Below, piece after piece: positions 55,158-64,000 of a stretch of DNA of 64,000 nt. Position 1 is the stretch's first letter. Every line of letters begins with the position of its first letter. The notes beneath the pieces were generated by a model, which was not told the origin of the DNA, made no database searches, and saw only the letters and a list, made by a program, of their open reading frames with translations. Both the position numbers and the translations under genes were made by a program. The DNA is from Hetaerina americana (lineage: Eukaryota > Arthropoda > Insecta > Odonata > Calopterygidae): assembly GCA_022747635.1 (NCBI GenBank), contig JAKTNV010000027.1:2341001-2405000 (forward strand), read 5' to 3'.

Positions 55158-56080
55158 TCTTCGGTTAAAGTATATATGTTCCTCTGACAATTCGCGTTTG
55201 CAAAACACATCATCGTACCAGAAATTCCGCCGCTGAATACCAGCAATTAGCTGAAAACTTCTAATACTCCTTCGTAGAAATGAAACTTCGTGGGAGAAGG
55301 AGATTTCAATACTTCGATACGTTACATCTCACCCTGCAATCCACCACGAGGGCGTACTGGAGGGTGCGTTAGTTTGGAGCATAGCCGTTGATATGGATCG
55401 ATTAACCTTGGAATTCGTGCGAATTAAGTGGTTGAGTGTCGCATCTCCAAACATTGTACATTACTCAATGACGCGTTCTTAAGCCTGCGCAGAAAGATGC
55501 CATATGTGCGGGTGGTGATAAGTTAATAGTATCCTCTGTAGCAAATCGTCTCGAGTATTCACTTTCCGCATCAATTAACGGTCTAGGTGTTCAAACTGCC
55601 GTACTGGTGACTGCTTTCGAGAGGGAAAGGAATTCTCTTTACCCATCCATCAGACATTCAGCAGGTCATTTTCGAAGTCATCTCCTCGTCATGGCTCTCA
55701 ATTTTCGGTGCAGTTTCGGGAATAAAATTCTTATTAATGGGCCAGGATGGAAAGTGATTGATTCTTATTCGGCTCGTATATCAGTAGTCTAGTTTGTGAA
55801 TGTAATTTACGTTCTTCCGGCCTAATTCATGCTGAATAATTGTAGTGCGACGCTATCTTTTCGTTCATAGCATTCTGCGTGAAATTCCCATCTTTCAAGT
55901 ACTCCAAATTTGATTACAAAACTATTTCGATTAAACAGGTTGTAATTATGACTCTTTAAATCGAATATGATTCTTCGTTTGATGAAATCAAGGTGCACCC
56001 TGTGTGGTTAATGCTGGCGCGAATAACCCCGTTATGTGGAGAGAGAGAAAATTATCAAAACACAGGCGGTATCCCATAAA
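55158..56080. other. Intronic, no gene recognised
   Basis: A LINE-terminus scrap (CACCCTGCAATCCACCACGA) is near 55330. Otherwise nothing recognised. Confidence 0.35.
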
Positions 56081-56084
56081 TATA

Positions 56085-56195
56085 TTGAAGTTAATTAATA
56101 AGAAAATATTTGTTGTCTCCAGGACCTTTTGAACCCGGGTCCTCTCGGCGGGAAGCCTGCACGTTAGCCACTGCAACATCCAGATCCCCTCGTTT
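56085..56195 (-). mobile_element. SINE family A head
   Basis: On the - strand GGATCTGGATGTTGCAGTGG and GACCCGGGTTCAAAAGGTCC are the A- and B-box parts; GGAGACAACAAATATTTTC follows, as at 30.9 kb. Confidence 0.65.
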
Positions 56196-56929
56196 AAAAA
56201 TAGCATATTATTAATTATATGATCGTAATGAAGACAAGCACTTCGAAGCACCGTAGATTTTGCTGTACGATCTGCGTATTTAGGAAAAGCACATGCCAAA
56301 GAAAGTAATATATTTGTTAATCACTTCGATTTCTCTTTTCATAATTACTCCCAGGTAGTAAATGAATCCTGTGTTTGCATTTCATCTTATAGAATATGAT
56401 TCCTTTCACTTCCGGACTATCTGCTTCCCTCTCTGTAAGTACTACTATAATTTTGCTTTAGAATATATCGCTACAGCTATTTACCGACCTATTTCAATTG
56501 CAAACGAGAAAACTTTCTGTGTCTAAGTCAAATAAAAAAAGTGTGACCCCGGCCGCACTGTTTGCTGTTGAAAGACGACACGGTTCGCCGGACAATGGAA
56601 CTGCCTGCGGGAAATGCGGAAATCGAGTTATTCAATAGTTTGTTTTATTAATTAGACTTTGGGTGGCGTGGTGTCGTAAAATGTGATTAATTCGCGCGTT
56701 AATTTCTCCGCGATTGCGAAGTTCCGATTTTAAAAGCAAAACTTTGTGGTTATTAATGATAAATTTGTAATTAATAACATAATTTATTTAATAAATGATC
56801 ACCAAGGTTGTTTATTAATAAACCGAAAGGAGTGTTTCACTAATTCTCCTCACATTAAAGCGAATGCCAGTATCAATAAAATATTATCTTATTCATCCTC
56901 GATATCCGCTTGCCTTCGCAATGCCCTCC
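56196..56929. other. Intronic, AT-rich, no gene recognised
   Basis: The frame at 56746-56985 leads into the duplicated segment; no motif. Confidence 0.35.
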
Positions 56930-57232
56930 AAAAAGCTTTCTCTTTGCGATATGTGACTCCAATTATTAAGGAAAGGGATGTATAAATTTGCATTTCATAT
57001 TATAATTGTGGAAAGTTAACTTTCACTCACAGTCCATTAAGATTAACTATCGCCTACTTAGAGCATTTGCCATAGTTCTTGGGTTGTGATCGCCTTTTAC
57101 GCTTTCCTTGTAAAGAGTCATTCATTTGGCGGGCGAAAAAAAAGCCGAGCGTATATTGGTTTGCATTGCATGAATCTTTCGCTTCGGCCATGTCGCTGAA
57201 TTCCTCGGAAACTGCGTGCCTCACGTGAAAAT
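56930..57232. repeat. 303-bp duplicated segment, copy 2
   Basis: Gap-free match to 30551-30853. Here the - strand frame is longer (57404-57054, 116 codons) and enters the segment from outside (DGRRGHFHVRHAVSEEFSD), so this may be closer to the source. No domain recognised in the frame; basic C-terminal stretch GKRKRRSQPKN. Confidence 0.9.
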
Positions 57233-57423
57233 GCCCGCGTCTGCCGTCCGTCTCCCACTCTTGCTTTGATAATAATCTCCAATTCAGCCACGCATGATAG
57301 GAGTATGGCATGTGATGCTCATTAGGAGAGAATGTTCGCTTTGAAATACTATATTCATATGATAGAACAAGATTAGCGTCAATGAATGAATTCAGGAATA
57401 CCATTTATCATACGCGCGTGAGT

Positions 57424-57675
57424 GGGTCGCGTCAGTCCAGGGGTAGAGCGTTGGACTACTGACCCGCCCGGGTTCGATTCCCGGGCAAGCCTCTCTGGAC
57501 ACTCTTAGCTCCCCTCAAGCTGCGTAATTTTTCAGGTACCAGATCTTCCTGGGAAACCATAGGGAAAGGAACGGCCCCCCTTATCACCCTGATGTGAGAA
57601 TTGCACACGCCTTCGGGTTTATTACTGGGTGAATTCTACCATCACCTACCGAACAGAACTTAGGGTTGATTACTA
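57424..57675 (+). mobile_element. SINE family B copy
   Basis: GGTCGCGTCAGTCCAGGGGT and CCCGGGTTCGATTCCCGGGC form the head, then TTTCCCTATGGTTTCCCAGG on the - strand side, and TGGGTGAATTCTACCATCAC towards the 3' end. The head resembles a tRNA 3' half but lacks a matching acceptor stem, so it is not a tRNA gene. Confidence 0.8.
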
Positions 57676-57719
57676 TACTTTGCTGATGTTTACATGCATG
57701 GTTTCTATTAAAAATATCT

Positions 57720-58130
57720 GTAAAAATAGATTAATACTAGATATTGCTACAGGGCCTCTTGAAATTCTTGAAAGTGCATCTCTTGAGCCTCTATACACTT
57801 TTGCCAGTGGCTTTTCCACGACACGAAGGATCCCTGGTAGGCGGAAGGTCCTTATGGGAAGGTGTGCAAGCTTCTTTGATGTTACTTAGGGTCCCAGGGT
57901 GGAGTCTTTTGGGGGAGGGAGGATTTCACTTTCGGGAATAGGAAGTAGTCTTTTGGTGCCAAGTTCGGAATGTAAGGGGGTTGGGGAATCGTCACGATGC
58001 CGTTTCTTGCCTGGTAGTCGGTTGTCTTGGAGCAGGTGTGCCTGGTCGTCCATCAAGACGTTTGCCCTTCAATATATGAAATAAATATATTTTTCTGAAT
58101 CTTTTCCGATATATTTTACACCAACCATGC
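57720..58130 (-). mobile_element. Mariner family A fragment with inverted end
   Basis: 57735-58000 on the - strand is the family A C-terminal half (CTTACATTCCGAACTTGGCA, the third-D region, near 57960-57980). At 58078-58130 a family A 3' terminus appears in the opposite orientation (CTTTTCCGATATATTTTACA then CCAACCATG). So two ends are head-to-head. Confidence 0.7.
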
Positions 58131-59219
58131 GTTCATGATGAAGGAGGAATCTTTTAAATGGAAATGAGAACGGGAAAGTGTTATTTTTTTAATTTCACTC
58201 ACGAGTTGCAGTTGATGATATTAAAAATGCTAAAAAAAACTGAAAATGCCGGTAATGAGGCTGCATGCAAACATGTTTCCCTGTCGAGATAAAGATTCGT
58301 CAAGGAGAAATGAAAGCGTTCTGAATAGATTTACTGATAATGGGTGCCCCGTTTGGAATACATAAAGTAAAATAAATCAGTTATTTGTTACGAAGAAAAT
58401 AAGAGCGTCGAGGGAACGGTAGAGGATCAATTCCTGCACGGTTAACCTCAAAAGTCTTTGAGGATCAATAAAAACCGTTGCTCTAAGTAGTTCAATTGAT
58501 AAAACTATTTTCGCCATATTGTTTATTTTCCAATCTTTTGAAAATAATTGTTTTATTCCTCGCTCCATCCCAAATTTAGTGGATTAAATTTCAAACGAGA
58601 GGAGTTTCACCTTGCCTGTGGGTTTCATTTGTGGTTCAATGACATCCCACCTGCCTGCCTGAGAAGCGACCCCTCGGTGCCAAGAGACAGAAGGAGCGGT
58701 GCGTTATTTAACGGCATTCTTCATTTCACAATTGCACTGCGGAGACGACCATGAGAACCGAACACTTCATATTGCTTTGGAGGCTACGCTGAGAATGTCA
58801 TTTGTCTGTTTTATGCTCCCTCCTTTGTGTTTCGGTTGTATTCTAGTAATCATAGGACGTAAATGTAACCTACAATTACATCCTCTTCGGTAGAATATTA
58901 CCCACCCTCAACATTCAGGTCGAAAACGCCTACTTCCTCCCTTAACATGTCATTATCTGGTATTTTTTTTAACGAAAACGAGAAACGAGATGGAGAAAGC
59001 TGGTCTATTAATATACTTTCGGCATTCGGGAGCAGATGAAGTGATGCACAGACAGTATTATGTAAGCTTAAGCAAGCTTACAAGGTGTCCCGACAAGCGG
59101 AATCATCGTTCACGTGTGCAACCATTTAAGAGTTAAGAGTGAGTAATGTAAATTATATTTTTACTGGCGTAGTGGGAAATAAAACAATTGTTATCGTTTC
59201 AATTGAACAAATGTTCACT
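58131..59219. other. Intronic, no gene recognised
   Basis: Frames up to 68 codons without motif. A 20-bp palindrome, GTAAGCTTAAGCAAGCTTAC, is at 59061. Confidence 0.35.
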
Positions 59220-59221
59220 AT

Positions 59222-59760
59222 ACAAGGTAAAAAAAAAGTATCGGTAGCCATTTTTTGCTGACAAGACTGTGCATCACAGTGCGCTCACACGGCGCCGGCT
59301 CGATGGCAGGAAGTCTGACCTTTGACGCACGGCAAGCGCCAATCGCCTGCGAGCGTTCGTTCTGCCTAGATCGTGTTTCTAGTGAATCCGTGTCGAGTGG
59401 CTCGGTACAAACGCAAATTGCAGCGAAAGATTGAACAGCCGCACGCCATCGAACTTTGTGTTAGACTGGGGAAATCCGATACTGAGACGTTGGATATTGT
59501 TTGACGAGTGTTCAAGGATGAAAGCATGTCACAAACTGCAGTTATTAATTGGCTCAAGCTCTTTAAAGATAGCCAAGATGTGTGGAGGACGAGCCCTGGA
59601 CGCAAACGTAGGAAAAACTCACACGGGGCCATATCTGGTGAATATGGAGGCTGGGACATAATTATTAGTGCTGTTTTTGGCAAAAAATTCACGAAAAAGC
59701 AGTGAACAGTGTGAGAAGGTCCATTACCGTGGTGATGCAGAAGTTATGAATTGTTTTACT
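59222..59760. mobile_element. Mariner family F, rearranged by inversion
   Basis: The + strand gives a transposase N terminus across 59402-59590: RYKRKLQRKIEQPHAIELCV, RLGKSDTETLDIV, ESMSQTAVINWLKLFKD. From about 59600 the third-catalytic-D region is on the - strand: NFLPKTALIIMSQPPYSPD, MAPCEFF. The C-terminal part has therefore been inverted relative to the N-terminal part. Left end CAAGGTAAAAAAAAAGTATC. Inactive. Confidence 0.8.
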
Positions 59761-62520
59761 ACACATTGGGGTGTTTTTTTCGTATTGCTTCACGCAGGCG
59801 CCGTTGAACTTGTGAGCAGTATTCACTATCGGTCGTTTGACCTTGTGGTATGAACTCATTATGCAGTATACAAAATCACGAAATCCCCGCTCCTTTTTGA
59901 ACACACCTCGTGTGTAAAAATTCGTCGAGTTTCATGCACTGTAAGGAAAAACGAAACGCTAGAAGACGCTAATGTGAGGAAATATGAAATACCTGCTGTT
60001 GTTATAACAGCGAATGTCAATTCTAAGTGGGACGAAATTCAAAAGAATGCCGTGACTTGCCGATCTGACATCGTTGCATGATTTTTCCACGTCGAACTCA
60101 ATGAGTGAATAATTGATCAATCGTTGTAAAAACACGTCAGAGGAGGCCCCTGCAATAATGGAACAATTGCGACGTCAAAGTGAAGTTGAGAAATGAGAAC
60201 AATTGGTCACAGATAAGACGAACTTTGAGCGAAAATGCACGGGACACACACAGAAGACGGTAAGAGAGTAAGAATGGAGACTCCATAAGGACTGAATGTT
60301 CTCAGCTCAATTCTCAGCTGCACTTAATTTGATCACGCTGGAAGGGATCACGTTTGGAGCAAGTTCATGATCACATACGATGATAACTTGGACTTTTATA
60401 AGTTTTAATTAATACCACGTTCAATAATAAATGTACTTGCTACGTAGATTTCGTAGAAAAGAACTTCGCTTAAATTTCACATTAACATTTCAAATAACCT
60501 GCTAATCCAGCGCTTGTGGAGATGAAGAGCATTTCGATCTACTCCGATGGCCTTTGGAGTTGATCGAAACGTTGAGAGTTGATCCTTCGTAATTCAGAGG
60601 GGGCACGGTTAAGTCATGAGTTCCTGGCGTTCATGTAGATACAAAGGTATAAATAGATACAGAATTATTGTCTATATTTCTGCTTATAATTGTTATTCCA
60701 TGGGCCATGGTTACTTTGTGCTCTCTAATAAGTCAACCTTCTGACTGTTCATTTTTATCCAATGGTGTCAAAATTTTCGAAGTGAAGTGAACTATTTTTT
60801 ATCTATTTATTTTAGTAATATAGTCATTAAATGAATATATTTATTAAATAAACCACATAGAAAATTGATTAAAAATCTGCTGAGTGGTCATTTGATTACG
60901 ATTTATTCGGAAAATTGAATCCATGACGATAATGGTATTATAGTAACACTTCCCGCAGTGTTATTAAAATTGGAAGTCAAGTTGACAAGGCATATAAAAC
61001 GTTATAGATGTAAAATGAGAAAGTTGTGGGAGAGAAATAAAAATTAGATGAGTACTTGTGGAAAATAAAAGCAGACATTTTATTATTGGTGTTTTTTTAC
61101 AAAGTGGCATTTATCATTGTTCCCAAGGTGACAATTGTTTCACCCAGTTTTTCTTTAATAAAATCTAATTAGTAAAAAAGGTGTATTTTTTGAGGTTGCT
61201 TAGAAAAAGAAAACTTGAGAGGTGCATCGAAATAGAAGATTCCGCTTCACACTTACATATGATGAGCTGCGGTATACGTACGAACGGTCCGGCCACGGCT
61301 GCCCCAAAAGACATCACCACAAAGCCTCCATAGGACTCGAAAGTTAACATTGGGTGAAGGATATCACAACAGACAAGTATCCAGTCGTATAGAAAGTGTG
61401 TTCCATTTTTATGATAAATTTTATAATTTTTCGTTAATTATTTGTTTTGTCGCCTTATTTATTCCATAAGAGATTTTTTAAAATGTTAGTGTGCCTTTAA
61501 TTTAGTATTCGAGTGCGAGGGTATTGCATAAAATAAACTCTTACACACCAGTTTACCGTGGTTGAAATAGAATATTTGCTCTCATTAAAAAAAGATACAC
61601 AACCTATAGCAATTATTTCCAATTCATTGTTTCCTATTTCCTTAAATTATTTTCCTATTGAAAGAAAGAACAATGGGTGATTTCAGGTGATGCCGTTACT
61701 TTGCTCTGAAACTATTTCGACCATACGTGAGCATTTGCCCGACAAATGTCACCTTAAACTCGACATTATAGAGAGAAGCAGATGTTTTTTTGTAGGCCAC
61801 ATATTAAAAGACTCTTTGTCGGCCGTGAAATTTCATTTTTTATTTGGTCACATGATGAGGGCTCAAGTATTATCGTCCTTGGAGAAATCTCTCACCTGCA
61901 CTCTCAAAAAAGGGGGTTGAAAACGGTCGGGGGGAGTGAAAGATTTTTTTTCATCGTTTTCAACTTCAGTTTCACCCTTCCTTCCACTCTCACTTCCCCA
62001 CTCAAACTTTCCACGTCCAACTGCTCAATGCGAGCTCATTCCACGCACCCCAAACTCCCACTTTCACACTCTTCAACCCCTCGTTTCACGGGCGCCCGGC
62101 TTTGTGGGGCAATTGACCGCTTTTCGCCCGACTGGAAACACGTGCGCCGAGGCCGCTAGTACGTCGATCTGCGCTCGGGATGCGAGACCGGTCCCTCCAT
62201 GCCCGCGGGGCCTCGTCTACGTGGACCCGAGTCCTAAAATACTATAGATACAAGTACTTAACAGTTCGAACGTGGCCGAGTAGGGTATTCCTGAGTGGGA
62301 AGTCCGTTAACGTCTTTCGTGGACGGCAGTCGAAATATTTTGTGATATTTAGCCCTCATTTACCAAATGAATAATGAGTGCAATGGCGCGTAATTTGAAA
62401 GACACGGCAGTGGTGACTCATATGAGATCGGAAAGCGACAATGATTTCATTCTTAGAAGTCCTCTTAAGCGACTCAAAATAAACATCCTTAACGCCATAG
62501 TTTTCATATAAGGGTAACGG
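59761..62520. other. Intronic, no gene recognised
   Basis: 59761-61680 is AT-rich without motif. 61960-62240 is C- and GC-rich, open in two frames for 100-125 codons (61782-62159, 61936-62247), without a recognised domain. No repeat family seen. Confidence 0.4.
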
Positions 62521-62524
62521 CAAA

Positions 62525-63075
62525 ATTTTCGTAAAAATAGATTTTTTCAGAGATCATTACAATGCCTCTCAAAATCTTCAAAGTACATCCCTTGAGGGTT
62601 GGTAAAATTTAGCAGTCTGCAGACTTAAAGCCTCTCTGGTAGTTGGATTCCGGAAGGTCCTTAAGGATACAAGCGTTCAAGCTTCTTTGACGGCACTTAA
62701 TGTCCCATTGGTGGTGTCCTATGAGGGAGGGAGCAATTCACTTTTGGGAATAGGAAATAGTCCGCTGGTACCAAGTCGGGACTGTGAGGGGGTTGGGGAA
62801 TCGTCACGATGCTTTGCAAAAGGTCTTTCCAAGTAGACCCTCGACTTAGCTCTCAGTCATCCGTCCGTAAGTCCTTCGGGAGGAGTTCAGGGCATATCTC
62901 TCGCATCGCCAAACTTTCAGTGATAATGGTGTGTGCACTGTCATCTTATCAATGCCAACAATACGATCTGAGATCATGCGCACGCTTAACGGAGAAGGTC
63001 TGAATTCAGCGCTTCCCGCACTCGTCATGAAATACATTGTTACCGCGATTGTGACAGCAGACATTTCCCAATGAT
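62525..63075 (-). mobile_element. Mariner family A, internally deleted copy
   Basis: On the - strand IITESLAMREICPELLPKDL, RTDD, the junction, then IPQPPHSPDLVPADYFLFPK and a decayed C terminus with QGMYFEDFERHCN near 62600-62560. Same internal gap as the other family A copies. Confidence 0.85.
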
Positions 63076-63975
63076 GAATACCAGCAGCTTTGAAGTTTTT
63101 TTAATCAGTTAAAAACGTTATCTCTGAACTAACTTCTCATTTGGCGATATTTCCAATTGTACTGTTCATTTTGATTCGCTACAGTAAACAAACGACGAGC
63201 GGCCTTTCAAACACTGCAGCTCGAGGCGTACTGCCCTTGTGTGGTTGTCAATACAGTAAATATTCGGCTCACGCCACTGCTTCCCTCGCTACACCCTAAA
63301 GTAAATTTCTGAAGCGACCCCGTATGTAGTTACCGACAGCTCTATACCAATACCTAAGGTACGAATTTCCGTTACTGGCACATAGGACCTGTAAAATGGT
63401 TAATAATTCTTCTTACCAAACATTCGGTACCGATGCCTAGGGCTAGAATCTTAGTAATCTCTCAAAACGTCGGCGCCTTCACCAACTCCTGTTTAAAATA
63501 CAAACGGAACCAGTATATTTTCACCTGCTTATGATATTGAGCAAACGGACAGGGAAATGTTCTGAGTGGTCAGAATGGGAAGTTTTGGCGTGAAGGTGGC
63601 TGAGAGTTTCGACGATATTTCAATCCACCATAAATTATTATAATGATACAAACCATTTGAACTCTGCCCTGTTGCCTAAGGTGCTTAAACTAGGCACCTA
63701 AAGCACCTCGGCACCAGAATGCAGGTCAAACGTCCTAGGCGCCAGTACCGGGGGCAGGTATCCTAAGGTATTCCTTGGCACCGATGCCAACCCCTGGTAT
63801 GTGCGTATATTAAATGGGTTGGTACTCCGTCAGCTGTCCAACGAGGCCGTTTCTGCCCGGCGCGGCCTGCCGTTTGGTGCTGGTGCCCCCCAACCTGCTG
63901 GTGCGCTGGCTCTACCTAGCATTTCTCCTCGAGGCTGATTCTGACTGCGCCTTTGCTGTTCTCTCTCTCCCGCAG
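63076..63975. other. Intron end, motif-repetitive stretch
   Basis: 63340-63800 repeats short CCTAAGGT, GGTACCGATGCC and GGCACC motifs at irregular spacing. 63940-63975 is the pyrimidine tract and acceptor of the last exon. No gene recognised. Confidence 0.45.
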
Positions 63976-64000
63976 GTGGAAGGAGAGCGGCGATAACCAG
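63976..64000 (+). CDS. Start of next exon of the unrecognised host gene (cut by window edge)
   Basis: After TTCTCTCTCTCCCGCAG the sequence reads G TGG AAG GAG AGC GGC GAT AAC CAG. Joined to the AG left by the 42509 donor this gives R-WKESGDNQ with no stop and GC-rich third positions. Only 25 bases are visible, so support comes from the acceptor and the phase agreement. Confidence 0.5.

Noticed and set aside
57424..57492. Possible tRNA gene
   Set aside because: A- and B-box-like parts are present but no full cloverleaf; the same sequence heads several SINE B copies.

Overview
This window is eukaryotic and most probably from an arthropod with a repeat-rich genome (an insect is my best guess; I cannot name the species). 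There are no operons. Host coding sequence is almost absent, and nearly everything recognisable is transposon-derived: mariner DNA elements, CR1/L2-like and RTE-like LINEs, three tRNA-derived SINE families, Penelope-like element (PLE) remnants, (TA)n arrays and fold-back palindromes.

Host genes. The best-supported host gene is on the + strand. It has an internal exon at 42251-42509 and the start of the next exon at 63976-64000. They are separated by an intron of about 21.5 kb whose two ends agree in phase, so most of the right third of the window is intron. A second locus (12019-13340, +) looks like a decayed gene: a coiled-coil terminal exon with two in-frame stops followed by an AATAAA signal.

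Mobile DNA. One mariner (45737-47069) is complete, with matching 27-bp terminal inverted repeats, a TA target duplication and an uninterrupted 357-residue D,D34D transposase. Every other mariner-type sequence is broken. Two families occur repeatedly as internally deleted derivatives: family A (4.7, 24.1, 37.0, 49.3, 57.7 and 62.5 kb) and family B (1.9, 16.7 and 31.4 kb). Another copy, at 35064-35484, is a 421-bp deletion derivative with intact ends. The longest LINE is an RTE-like element on the - strand (51968-54640), with endonuclease and reverse transcriptase interrupted by frameshifts. At least ten 5'-truncated CR1/L2-like LINE pieces end in a conserved 3' hairpin, some followed by short GATGTA-type tails.

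Most interesting signals. (1) Hammerhead-ribozyme-like motifs, one lying 3' of a Penelope GIY-YIG endonuclease fragment on the same strand and others inside palindromic insertions; stem I and stem II differ between copies in a base-pair-preserving way. (2) A 3'-terminal LINE hairpin showing compensatory changes between two subfamilies. (3) Palindromic elements sharing the same arms and bounded on both sides by (TA)n arrays. (4) A gap-free 303-bp duplication shared by 30.6 kb and 56.9 kb, one copy lying inside a SINE. These rest on reading alone; no searches were run.
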